From positions 1-49,676 of the forward strand of contig JAHDCR010000006.1 in NCBI GenBank assembly GCA_020629795.1: 49,676 nt of DNA. The letters run 5' to 3'. Below the pieces are notes generated by a model. It made no database searches. It was not told where the DNA came from and saw nothing but the letters and a program-made list of their open reading frames with translations. The position numbers and the translations under genes are program-made. Origin of the DNA: Candidatus Altimarinota bacterium. Lineage in GTDB: Bacteria; Patescibacteriota; Gracilibacteria; BD1-5; UBA6164. This document shows, in pieces, positions 21,518 through 31,174 of the stretch (within the stretch, counting starts at the first letter, position 1; every line of letters begins with the position of its first letter).

Positions 21518-22192
21518 ATGGCAATTAATTTTGACAGTGCTGTGGTAGATTCATTAGAGGGAAATCCTGAACTGACTCAAGAAAATATTAATGCAATGAA
21601 TCAAATGCTTGAGCAATCTGTTGGTACAGATTTAAATGGTGGATTACAAATACTATGATTTTTAGGCTTATGACTCAATATATTGTCATTAGTATTTTTT
21701 GTTACTACGGCAATATGACTTTATAAACTCAGTAAAAAATTGGGTGATAAACACTCTTGGCTCGCATTCGTTCCATTGATTCAATTGTATACTTTTATTA
21801 AAACAGCTTGATTTACTTTTTGGCAGTGACTCATTAAACTAATTCTGCATGTAATAGGTGCATTGATCTTAACTTGGATTTTTATGTGAGTACTCTGATT
21901 TTTGATTTTTTCAACTTTCGGAAATTCACTAACAATAGGCACTATTCTTATAACTATGGTATTGCTATATATCCCTGTATATTTTTTATTCATTTACGTA
22001 TCGACGAATTTCTTATTTAAAGGAATGGCAGACAGAGCGTGAGAATCAAATACAACTGCAACACTCATGACTTTATTTCCATGGTGTATGCTATGGATTG
22101 TGGCAAAGAGAACTCCTGAACTTTGAGCTTGAGTTCCTGCATCAATAAATAACTGAATTAATCAAACTTCTGTGGAAAACATAGAGTTATAA
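21518..22192 (+). CDS. Membrane protein, DUF5684-like
   Basis: A 224-residue protein with a polar N-terminus of ~50 residues and five hydrophobic helices. The stretch YKLSKKLGDKHSWLAFVPLI followed by a helix beginning YTFIKTAG resembles the DUF5684 pattern, where a small membrane protein has a KxG..gWa..vPfyn motif and is often linked to signal peptidases. The C-terminal part is SNTTATLMTLFPWCMLWIVA. The function is unknown. It is monocistronic, ending at the hairpin near 22224. Confidence 0.65.
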
Positions 22193-22204
22193 TCTAGTTT
22201 AAAA

Positions 22205-22243
22205 TCTAAAAAAAACACTTACATTTAGTAAGTGTTTTTTAGA
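22205..22243. terminator. Bidirectional terminator
   Basis: Stem CACTTAC / GTAAGTG extended by A/T runs and by TCT/AGA at the base, between convergent genes. Confidence 0.9.
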
Positions 22244-22246
22244 TTC

Positions 22247-22837
22247 TTAGAGTTTGATTTTAGATTCTCACTTTATGAGTAAGTAGATGTGATATGGAGT
22301 GAGTAGTATTCATTTTCAAAGATTATACACAAAAAATATTATTGCTTCAGTTGAATCAATGATACCAACTCCTGCTCATAGAATATTGTCGCTAATATTT
22401 TGAGGATTTTGAATTTTAAATAGAAATTCTTCTGAAAAAAACTTCTGAGAGCTTATGTATTTGTGTGTGTTTGGCTCAAATTCTTTTTGCCCAATAGTCC
22501 TTTTCAATTCTTCTCTATATTTTTTAGATAGGTCTTCTATTTGTAATTTTGCATTATTGATTTCCCCCAGTAGGTCATCTAAGTTAATAGTATCATTACT
22601 GAGCAAAGAAGCTTGGAGGTCTTCAAGTTTTGAAGATGTTTTATTTTCTATGAGATTTTTTACTTTATTAATATCTATACCAAATTTCTCTGAGATATCT
22701 TTTGCAAGCGATTGTAAAAGGTTTGCTGTTTCAAATCTGAGCTTTTGTGACTCAAAAAAATCCTGTTTTGCTTTCTCTTGTTTTAGCTTTTTGTTTTTTT
22801 CGTACCTCTCATTATTACTAGATTGTTCTAAGCTCAT
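22247..22837 (-). CDS. Coiled-coil protein with C-terminal membrane segment
   Basis: A 196-residue protein of unknown family. Residues 1-30 are highly charged (NERYEKNKKLKQEKAKQDFF), the middle (30-130) is a predicted coiled coil rich in Leu, Glu, Lys and Asn, and the last ~40 residues are hydrophobic (IIDSTEAIIFFVYNLGKGIL), likely a membrane anchor. It starts 3 nt after the TPR lipoprotein stop, so the two are co-translated and may work together at the envelope. Confidence 0.7.
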
Positions 22838-22840
22838 AAT

Positions 22841-24325
22841 TTATTTTTCAGAAAGTATATCTATCTCTCGCTGCGCTGAAACTGCAAACTCAGTATCGGG
22901 ATAGTCCTTTAAAATAGTTTTAAAATATGATACTGCGCTTCATTTTTTATTTAATTCTATAGCATTGTATCATAGATTTATAAGCACAAATGGGTTGTCA
23001 GGGTATTTTTCATATCATGTTTGCAAGAGAGAATCAGCTAGTTGTAGTTCTCATTTATCTCTGAGAATCCATGCCTGATATGCATAAAAATTTCATGCAT
23101 CATCTGGGAATCTTTCGATTCCTAATTTTGACCATCAAAGTGCTGTTTCATAATCTCACTGTAAAATATGATTGTATATTGCAAGTCAAAGATCATCAGA
23201 TGTATAGTCTTCTTCGTTTTCAATCAAGTCTTTGAACTCTTTGAGTAAATTAGATTGATTATCAAGTTGATAAAAATTATGAATCAACTGCCTTCTTATT
23301 TCAAGAGATTTTGGAGAATCAAGTTTAATAGCCTTTGATAGATGTATATTTGCGAGAACATAATCTTTAAGCTGAGTATGAATTATTCATAGCATGTAGT
23401 TTACAGCTGAATCTTCATCATCAATATCTTGATATTTTGATAGAATTTCTCTTGAGTTTTCATATTCTCAAAGTTCAAAATAACTTTGAGATACTATTTT
23501 AAGGATAGGTTTATATCCTGGTTTATATCATAGAATTTTTTCTCACATGTGTGCACTCAGACTATAAAGGCCATTACTATACCAAGAGGCAACTATATAA
23601 GCATCCTTTAAATATACTTGGTCTACTCTAAAGTTTCTATAATTTTCAATAGCTGATTGTAAATCAATCAGTTTAGAATAAGTCATTTGATTGATACTTC
23701 CAGATTGAGTCTCTGTATTTTCGTTTGGCCAAAAATAATCATTTAAAGCAAGCTTACAATTATGAAAATCAAGAGCACATTCTAGTGAAGTATTGTAATA
23801 ATAAAATAACTCTCACTCTGGTAAGATGTTTTTAAGCTTTGTTTGAGTTGATTTTATAGCCACGACATTATCAAAGTCTGTTTCGTGTAGGAGTGAGAGA
23901 GCGGTTTTATCTAATATAACTTCACTAGGATTCTCAATCTTTGAATAATAGCTGTATGAACTCGTGTATTTATTGAGGCTGAAATATGCGTCTCATAATT
24001 TTTCTAATATAAGTTGGTCATCAGGGTTTTTTCTATAGAACTCTAGATATTTTACAAGAGCTAGTGCTATCTGTCACTCTCTGTAATACGAGTCACCATC
24101 TATAATTAGACCTTTAAGAGCAAGTCGTTTTCTGATGGTATCAATCTTATTTTGAATTGAATCTTGGGTTTTTTGTTCTTTTTCTTCTTCTGGACTTATT
24201 AGACTACCTTGAGATAGACTTCAAGAGTTTTCAGTTTCTGTGTAAGATTCATTATTTTCTCAAAAAGAGCATGAGCTCAATATAGAAAAAGCTATAAATA
24301 GTAAAAGAAATAATTTTTTATGCAC
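22841..24325 (-). CDS. TPR-repeat lipoprotein
   Basis: A 494-residue protein with a lipoprotein signal (KKLFLLLFIAFSILSSC; lipid Cys in the LSSC box) and many tetratricopeptide-type repeats from about residue 75 to the end, for example ALVKYLEFYRKNPDDQLILE, AYFSLNKYTSSYSYY and SYFELGEYENSREIL. TPRs mediate protein contacts; being outside the membrane, it may scaffold envelope or pilus components. The GTG at 24323-24325 is the only plausible start before the signal peptide, with an in-frame stop upstream. Its start is only 14 nt from the divergent ATG of the flippase gene. Confidence 0.82.
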
Positions 24326-24339
24326 GAGCTTTGTGTATT

Positions 24340-25890
24340 ATGAAAAGTAATTATAATTACTTCTATAATAATCCTGATTGCGTAAATGCAACAGTATATT
24401 TTTTCACTGACTCGACATTGTATAAAAAAATAGCATCAAATACTATTGCTCAGATATTTTCAAAAGTGCTTACAGCAGGTATTTCAATATTTCTAATTTG
24501 AATTCTTACAAAGTATCTTCCAATAGAAATGTATGGGAGTTATAATAAAGTATATAGCTATCTATGAATATTTGCGTTTCTTGCTGATCTTTGACTTTAT
24601 ACTTTAGCAATTCGTGAGATATCAAGGGGACTTATTCCAAAAGAAAAGATAATTTGAAATGTTCTTTCACTTCGCGTAATGATGGCCCTGTGAGTTTGGT
24701 TTATATCTTTTTTGATTGCCTTATTTCTTCCAGGTTACAACGACTCGCTCACTCTTATTGCAATTGCTATAGTAGGGGCTTTTACACTTGTGAGCCTCAT
24801 AAACTCATCCCTACTAGCTCTTATGCAATCACAAATGCAAATGGAGTTTTCGCTAATTTCTGTTGTCGCGGGAAAAATAATTAATATTTCTCTTATAGCT
24901 GTTTCACTTATCTATGTTTTTGCTGGTTCAGGCACGGAAAATCTTGCATTTATTTCAGTATTTGTAGCAGGTTTTATAGGAATATGTCTTAACACATATA
25001 TGAATTATATATATGCCAAAAAGATATGTCCTATTAGATTCCTGTTTGATTGGGGGTATATAAAAAATATATTTCATCTCTCACTCCCATATGGAATTGC
25101 ATTATTTCTCTCTGTAGTATATTTTAAAATTGATGTTATTTTAATATCTTTACTGGAAAATCCTGATAAGGCTGATATATCTATTGCACTCTATTGACTG
25201 CCAATGAAAATAGTAGAAGTACTTATGGTACTATGAGGTTTTTATCTCAATTCGGTACTTCCAAGCTTAAGTGAAAAATTTAGATCCTGAAAAACAGAAG
25301 AAATATCTAAAATTCTTGGGACTTCACTTAAGGTATTAGTCAGTTTCTCTCTCTGTATATTTATATTATGAAGCTGACTTGCAAGCGATATCATATCTAT
25401 TATTGCGACTCCTGAGTACATAAACCCCATTGGCCATATTTATAACTCACCACTTGCTCTTTCTATAGCGCTTTGAGTGTTGTTATTTCATTTTGTTTCT
25501 TTAGCATTTATTTATGTACTTATAGCAAGTGAAAAACAATGACTTCTTTTAAAAATCAATATTTGAATCACAGCAATTAATATCGTCTGAAATATAATTT
25601 TAATTCCATACTATTCATTTATAGGTGCTGCAGCTGTAACGCTCTTTTCACAAGCTATTCTTATGCTAGTAAGTGCCTATGTTGTTTTAGGGCAGTATTC
25701 TGTACCTAAAAAATATTATATTTCTATACTACAAACTCTCTTACTTTGATTGTGTATACTACTAGTTTTTAATATGTTTGTAAAAAATATTGGACTATGA
25801 AGTGTAGGGAATGTCTTTATATATGGTACAATTTTTGCCGTTATTTACTGATGAGTTGAGTATAAAATTTCGAAAAAAATATTTATGTAA
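24340..25890 (+). CDS. Polysaccharide/lipid-linked oligosaccharide flippase (Wzx/MVF-like)
   Basis: A membrane protein with about 14 hydrophobic helices (516 aa from ATG 24340), starting its conserved part at KKIASNTIAQIFSKVLTAG and continuing through YGSYNKVYSYLGIFAFLADL, the typical start of the polysaccharide-transport flippases (PF01943/MATE superfamily). It would move lipid-linked sugars across the membrane; galU upstream supplies sugar nucleotide. The first 26 residues are Asn/Tyr-rich and unlike the family, and the TTG at 24418 would give the expected N-terminus and leave 90 nt for the two divergent promoters, so the true start may be 24418. Confidence 0.82.
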
Positions 25891-26442
25891 TTAATTTTTT
25901 TCAATAACTCAAGTAACAGTGTTTATTGATATCTCACTCGTACTTCATGAAGCTCAATAATTAAAGACGAGCATCTTATAAGTGTCATCACTACATCAAT
26001 TTAAAGATGCATTTGATCACTGATATATTATAGAGCCTGATGATATGGGAGTATCGTTATCTATTGGGGGATTGATGGTTCTGCAATGTAGGTTTGATAT
26101 GGAGAATCAGTCTTTTGTTTTCCACGTACTTCCTGTTCATACTGTTCAAGATTCTAGTTCCCATCTGGAAATTATACTTCCAGAAGATGTTGAATTATTT
26201 ATAGAAATTGACCAATTTATTGGGTTTTCTAAAGTAGAATCAACTCATCGTCAAATAAGAGCATTGTTTTTTGTTTCTTCGATAATATTGATTATTTTTA
26301 CTACTTCTATTTGTGATTCTTGATTTTTTGAGAGTCTATTGAAGTCAATATTACTTATTCCTAAAGCTATGATTCATACAATTGCAATTCATACCATTAA
26401 TTCTCCAAGAGTAAATGCTTTTATAGTGTAGTTTTTATGCAT
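25891..26442 (-). CDS. Type IV pilin-like protein
   Basis: A 183-residue protein with a prepilin N-terminus: a short basic leader (MHKNYTIKA) then FTLGELMVGIAIVGIIAL with the conserved Glu5. The residue before the cleavage point is Ala instead of Gly. The C-terminal globular part holds two Cys pairs candidates (around LHCRT and NGCSDD). It resembles minor pilins/pseudopilins in size. It abuts the flippase stop with no gap or terminator. It probably joins the pilus built with the PilB encoded at 8445-9752. Confidence 0.82.
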
Positions 26443-26448
26443 AAAGAG

Positions 26449-26476
26449 TTGTCAAATAACAAAAAAAATCTAATAT
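26449..26476 (+). promoter_or_regulatory. Predicted promoter of the LPQTG protein gene
   Basis: TTGTCA (26449-26454) and TAATAT (26471-26476) are 16 nt apart, about 60 nt before ATG 26537. Confidence 0.5.
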
Positions 26477-26536
26477 GGAAGTATATTACTCCAATATTTG
26501 GTGAATACAAGAATAATACCTTTTAAGATGCTACCT

Positions 26537-27532
26537 ATGAAAAATGTATACAAATTATTAATAGCTATGCTGTTGATGACGTTTACTTACTGAGTACATG
26601 CAACTCAGGCTCCATGAGAGTTGCAAGCAACTACCGTAAGTGATAGTAGTGTTACAATAGATTGGCAAGACGTACCTGATGTACTGTGATACTATATATA
26701 CTACTGAGAAACTTCAGGTTCATGATCTGATTATGATATAGAGTGAGTGGACCTTATCGAAGAAAGTACCTATGAGCTTACAGATCTAAATGCTGAAACT
26801 CGATACTATATAGCAATTACAGCTGTAGATGAAACATGAAGTGAATCAGATAAATCTCCAGAACTTGAGGCACTAACTCTCTCTGAGTGATCTGAAGCCC
26901 AAGCCGTTAGCCTAAGAATTATAAATGCGAAAGCTATAGATGACACATCAATTGAAATGGAATTTTCATTAGATATGGAGTCTGGAAGTAGTGCCGGGAG
27001 ACAATTTATAATTGAAAACATAGATTCAGGGGAAGAAGTATGAGTTGATATATCTGATGTGGTTCCTGGTAAGCCGAGAAATATTCTTGCTATTTTAGAT
27101 GGAAAACTTCAATCAAACTCACAATACAAGATAACAGTACTAGATATTAGAGATAAAGATGGTAATACTATCGAGTCTTGAATAGATGCGTTTGTAAACT
27201 TTACAACTCCAGAAGTATTTGCTACTGCTTTAGAAGCTGCAGGATGACAAGAAGAAACAAACACACAAGAACCAGATATACAAGAACCTGAGGATACTCA
27301 AATAGAGGATACTACTCCAGCTCAAACAGAGAATGTAAATGATGAAACTCTAGAGAATACTCAAATATGAAATAATGCAGGAACAACTATCTCTAGTGAA
27401 GAACTTTCAGATAATACACTCAATGCTGCTGCAGAGAATGATAAGTTACCTCAAACGGGGCCAGAGCATTGGATTTTACTTCTGGTTGCTGTTATGTTTT
27501 CAACTGGATTATTCTATAGATTTAAAAAATAG
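26537..27532 (+). CDS. Surface protein with fibronectin type III-like domains and LPQTG sorting signal
   Basis: A 331-residue exported protein. After a signal peptide (LLIAMLLMTFTYGVHA) comes a fibronectin type III-like domain (PGELQATTVSDSSVTIDWQD ... STYELTDLNAETRYYIAIT) and a second beta-rich domain (about residues 125-225), then an acidic Glu/Thr/Gln linker. The end is LPQTG, a hydrophobic helix (WILLLVAVMFSTGLFY) and the basic tail RFKK: a canonical sortase sorting signal. Sortase would link it covalently to cell-wall or surface material. No sortase gene is in the window. The two domain assignments are by pattern; the sorting signal is clear. Confidence 0.88.
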
Positions 27533-27544
27533 TTATTTATCAAA

Positions 27545-27575
27545 TAAAAAACAGTTCTTACAGAACTGTTTTTTT
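27545..27575. terminator. Bidirectional terminator containing a stop codon
   Basis: Stem ACAGTTCT / AGAACTGT flanked by A and T runs, 3-nt loop. The stop codon of the minus-strand LemA-like gene (27558-27560) lies at the loop. Confidence 0.9.
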
Positions 27576-28070
27576 AGTAAATGGAATTATGAGTCATACA
27601 ATACTACAATTTTTGTAGAAAATGATAGTATTGTAAATCTCTATGATTCTCCTATATTTTTTCATTTCTTTTGATATATCAGAACTTGCTGAAATCATTA
27701 CATCTCGCAGATACAGGAAATTTTTATCTTTTAAGAGTTTAGTGTTTTTATTACAAACTTGAAAGATAAAATTTATCTCATGATGTATATGGGATTGGAG
27801 CTGTATATATCACTCTATATCTCTGTTTGAGCTCATGAGAGAAAATTCTTGTTTTCTGAGCGATAATACTTCTGCAAATATTTCATTGTGTCTTGAAAGT
27901 TTTTCAGAGCTTACTTCGTAGAGTCAGGGAAATATATCACTTCTTTTAGAGAATAAAAGCATTAATTTATGCTCAAAGAAATCTATTTTTTTGTACAAAA
28001 AATAGATTCATAATCAGCTGATGCATAACATCAAAGCTAACAGCATAAAAATGTAGGTGTATATATTCAT
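27558..28070 (-). CDS. LemA-like membrane-anchored protein
   Basis: A 170-residue protein with one N-terminal membrane helix (YTYIFMLLALMLCISGLGIY) and a helical remainder. FSKRSDIFPGLYEVSSE matches the LemA pattern (xxRxDLxPNLVxxVkg) and KKYRRIIEIYNTIIFYKN the second conserved segment (ARxxYNxxVxxYN). LemA proteins are small membrane-anchored helical bundles of unclear function. The similarity is partial and the C-terminus is shorter than usual. Confidence 0.6.
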
Positions 28071-28113
28071 AAGTTTATTGTAGCATAAAGGATTAAAACA
28101 GTCAAAAATCTCT

Positions 28114-28140
28114 TTGACTTTTGTAAAAAAACTATATAAT
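28114..28140 (+). promoter_or_regulatory. Predicted promoter of the secE-nusG operon
   Basis: TTGACT (28114-28119) and TATAAT (28135-28140), 15-nt spacing. The -35 lies in the 3' arm of a 6-bp inverted repeat (GTCAAA / TTTGAC, 28101-28118), which may be an operator. The leader before secE is about 50 nt. Confidence 0.65.
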
Positions 28141-28199
28141 TTTTTTGACAGGTGTTGCAAGAATATTGTGATGCTTTTTTTATTACTTATATGTTTTAG

Positions 28200-28541
28200 A
28201 TGATTAGATTTATAAAGGGAGCTATTAGAGAGTTCCGACATGTTGTTTGGCCAACAAGAAAAGAAACACAAAAATATTTTTCACTTGTGTTAGCTATTTT
28301 AGTAGCTTTTTGAGTATATCTTTTTATCGCTAGTAATATCTTCTCAGAAATTATTTTTGGATTAAAAAATATTTTAGGTACAGGAACTCAAGTTACAGGG
28401 CAAAGTGGTCTTACTGAAGAAGAAATTGATGCTTTATTTTCTGATGAAGTTCAAATAGAGGCAACAACTGCTTCAGGAACTGTAATTGAAAATACTATTT
28501 CTGGAAGTGAAGAAACTTCTACAGATGAAACTGCTGAGTAA
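28200..28541 (+). CDS. secE: Preprotein translocase subunit SecE with acidic tail
   Basis: SecE clamps SecY in the protein-export channel. The 113-residue protein starts with the conserved amphipathic helix IRFIKGAIREFRHVVWPTRK (the VxWPTRxE motif continues with ETQKYF) and one membrane helix. After it comes a ~50-residue Ser/Thr/Glu-rich tail absent from normal single-helix SecE (about 60 residues), of unknown use. It directly precedes nusG, the standard neighbour. Confidence 0.92.
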
Positions 28542-28563
28542 TACTTTTTAAAATACAAAACAA

Positions 28564-29100
28564 ATGCAAGACAATACTCCTAGATGGTATGTTATCCAGG
28601 TAATCTCTGGAACAGAAGAAAACGTTAAACAATCTTTATTTCAAAGAAGAGAAAGTTTCGGTTTAGAAGACTATATTATAGATGTTTTTGTTCCTACTCA
28701 TGATGTAGTAACAGTAAGAGCAGGAGGTACAAAAGTTAAAAAGAAAAAAAATATTCTTCCTGGATATATTCTTGTTGAGATGGTGGTTTCAAACGAAAGT
28801 TGGTATATTGTTCGTAATACTCCAAATGTTACAGGTTTTCTTGGTGCAGGGAATATTCCAGTTCCTGTTTCAGGAGATGAACTTGCTCAACTAAAATGAA
28901 AAGTTGAAAGCAAAGAAGAAACTTTTTCAACTAAGTTTAAAACTGGAGAAATGGCAATCATTACAAAATGAGCTTTCGAATGAAATGAGGGTATGATTAC
29001 TGAGGTTAATGAAACAAAATGACTTGTGAAAGTTAACATTAATTTACTGTGAAGAGATACTCCTATTGAGTTAGATTTTTCTCAAATAGTTGTTAAATAA
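28564..29100 (+). CDS. nusG: Transcription antitermination/elongation factor NusG
   Basis: A 178-residue NusG with the NGN domain (RWYVIQVISGTEENVKQSL, KKNILPGYILVEMV, VRNTPNVTGFLG) and a C-terminal KOW domain (FKTGEMAIITKGAFEGNEGM). It couples RNA polymerase to Rho or ribosomes. It lies 22 nt after secE. The ribosomal protein genes rplK-rplA that usually follow are absent; an unknown gene and greA come next. Confidence 0.95.
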
Positions 29101-29109
29101 TATATTACT

Positions 29110-29799
29110 GTGAGAGGAATAATTATATTTTTACTCATATTAATGTTTCTTATTGCAGGAAACATAGGAGCTTATGTTATGAGTGAAGATTACAGATTTT
29201 TTCTGAAAAAACTCAAATATAAAAATGAAATTGTTTATGAAAATCAAAATATCGATGATAGTGAAAGACTTATTATTATTGATAATCCAGATGTAAATGA
29301 TACTGAAAATACTCAGATTATTGTAGAGAGTGATGGAGTAACATTTCTAGATGCTCTTTCTGGAAATATAGACAAGCCAGTTACCCAATCACTCCCAAAT
29401 GTAACTTTTGAGGAACTAGAAGTGCTAAATGCATTATCAGAAGCCTTTGTGTTACGAGAATCAACACAGTCTGAGCTACTATTTTGAATTACGGATGAAT
29501 ATCCAGATATATTTAGAGAATATAATAATGCACACATGAGTTTTTATATGTTCTCAAGTAAACGATACAGTGCAGTAAAAAATATCTTTGAGGTGTTACA
29601 ATTTGATCTCCCTATAGAGCTGAATGAGGTTAATAATATCGCAGATGCTTCATTTTTTATTAATATGGAGGATGGACTTGATGATTGACTTGTGAGAATT
29701 GTGTTTGAATATCAAAATTATGCTTTTTGATTGAAAATTAAAAAAGATAACTATAATAGAACTAAGAATGCTCTTGAGCAGCTAAAAGCTCAAAATTAA
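29110..29799 (+). CDS. Membrane-anchored protein of unknown function, 229 aa
   Basis: Starts at GTG 29110 with a single N-terminal membrane helix ([21 protein letters not shown]), then a soluble domain with an acidic region (residues 45-95) and a C-terminal alpha/beta-like part containing [18 protein letters not shown] and [20 protein letters not shown]. No family is recognised. It is placed 9 nt after nusG and 17 nt before greA, so it is co-transcribed with two elongation factors; whether it has a related role is unknown. Confidence 0.7.
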
Positions 29800-29816
29800 T
29801 TCCTTATATATATACT

Positions 29817-30305
29817 ATGTCAGAACAAATAATTTACCTTACGCTGGAGGGTTTAGAAAAATTAAAAGAAGAACTTAGATCTCTAAAAGAAGAAAAGAGA
29901 TTAGAGATTGCAGAAAAACTAAAAGAAGCGATTAGTTTTGGTGATCTTTCTGAAAATTCTGAATATGAAGATGCAAGAAATGAACAAGCTCAAGTTGAAC
30001 TAAGAATTACAGAGCTTGAAGATCAGCTCAAAAGAGTTGAAATCATTAAAGAAGAAAAAAAGACTTCTGGTGCAAAAAAAGTTAACATGTGAATGGTAGT
30101 TACTATAGGTGAAACTGGGACTAAAGAAAAGGAATCATATAAAATCGTTGGTACTACAGAAGCTGATATACTGGCAAAAGTTCCAACAGTTTCTAATGAG
30201 TCTCCAATTGGAAAACAAATTCTCTGAAAGAAAAAAGGTGATACTTTTAAGCTTAAAAATGGAGCTGGAAATTCAGTGGAATATACAATATTAGATGTAG
30301 CTTAA
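29817..30305 (+). CDS. greA: Transcription elongation factor GreA
   Basis: Rescues backtracked RNA polymerase by stimulating transcript cleavage. The 162-residue protein has the coiled-coil N-domain with the acidic tip in [18 protein letters not shown] (Asp and Glu that reach the polymerase active site) and a C-terminal FKBP-like domain ([24 protein letters not shown]). Length is normal. It is the fourth gene of the secE-nusG transcript. Confidence 0.95.
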
Positions 30306-30319
30306 TCAAATATATATTT

Positions 30320-30751
30320 ATGCCATACAATACTTTTTACGAAACACTTATCCTCGTTCCTGCTGTAACATTTGTATTGTCGGTTATTATAAAGGGTCTT
30401 TTAATTAAAACAGGATCTTGAAAATGGAATCTTGAGAGATCTTTGTGAAGTTGATGAATGCCATCAGTACATTCTTCTGTTGTTGTTTCACTAGCTACTG
30501 CTTTTGCACTAAAATATGGAGTTCATGATGATATGTTTGCCATAGTAATGTGATTTACAGTTATCATAATCTATGATGCAATAAACGTAAGATACGAAGC
30601 AGGTTTACATGCCAAACTTATTAATGAAAGCTTAGGTTCAACACTCGTGGGAGAAAAAAAATTGAAAGAATCATTATGACATCTTCCAAGTGAAGCATTT
30701 GCAGGAAGTCTACTATGAATCATCGTTGCAGTAGTACTATTCTATATTTAA
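30320..30751 (+). CDS. DUF212 / divergent PAP2 family membrane protein
   Basis: A 143-residue membrane protein with about four helices. SGGMPSVHSSVVVSLATAFA is the phosphatase-like motif of the divergent PAP2 family (pattern GGMPSSHSA), and IIYDAINVRYEAGLHAKLIN with GHLPSEAFAGSLLG are the other conserved parts. Members may be lipid phosphatases, but this is unproven. Three successive Gly of its SGG turn region are UGA codons. It ends the secE operon, before a terminator. Confidence 0.88.
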
Positions 30752-30770
30752 GTTTAAATTCTGCATTTTT

Positions 30771-30801
30771 AAAAAGCTCTGAGTTATCTCAGAGCTTTTT
30801 T
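30771..30801. terminator. Bidirectional terminator
   Basis: Perfect 13-bp stem AAAAAGCTCTGAG / CTCAGAGCTTTTT with a TTAT loop, between convergent operons. Confidence 0.93.
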
Positions 30802-31173
30802 CTAATATAGGTCTCTTCCAAATCACCATCTATAACTCGTAGGCCAAATTGGAGCTCATCCAATTCTAACTCAACTCCACATAATCGGAGCTAAAATAGG
30901 GGAATATAAGTGTCATTTACCTTGAACGCAGCTATAAAAACTATTATCTACCTTGAGCCTTTCTTGCCAAGATCCACCAAAAAAGTATCACTGATCATGA
31001 ACAGTGCAGCAATCAAGTAAATCTCAATCTGGCACCATAGAGCATCAATCATATACAAAGTTACTTGGTATCTTTGTTATTGTTAGTTGAGTACTTTTTG
31101 AATTTCAGGAAAACTGCGTGATTAGGAGAATAAAAAAGATTATTATTCACACAGAGATATACTTTCTTTTCAT
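30802..31173 (-). CDS. Small secreted protein with phospholipase A2-like CCxxHD motif
   Basis: A 123-residue protein with an N-terminal hydrophobic signal (GIIIFFILLITQFSG) and several Cys. The core reads DGCSMVPDGDLLDCCTVHDQ then GYFFGGSWQERLKVDNSFYS and CVQG. The CCxxHDxxY pattern, with a following Arg and Asp about a helix away, resembles the active-site helix pair of phospholipase A2-like proteins (catalytic His-Asp, disulfides). The similarity is by motif only. It begins one base after the htrA stop, so it is produced together with the protease. An envelope-acting lipase or toxin-like enzyme is possible. Confidence 0.65.
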
Positions 31174-31174
31174 T

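Noticed and set aside
28014-28271. Minus-strand open frame upstream of secE
   Set aside because: It is antisense to the secE start and promoter and overlaps the LemA-like gene in another frame, with no recognisable features.
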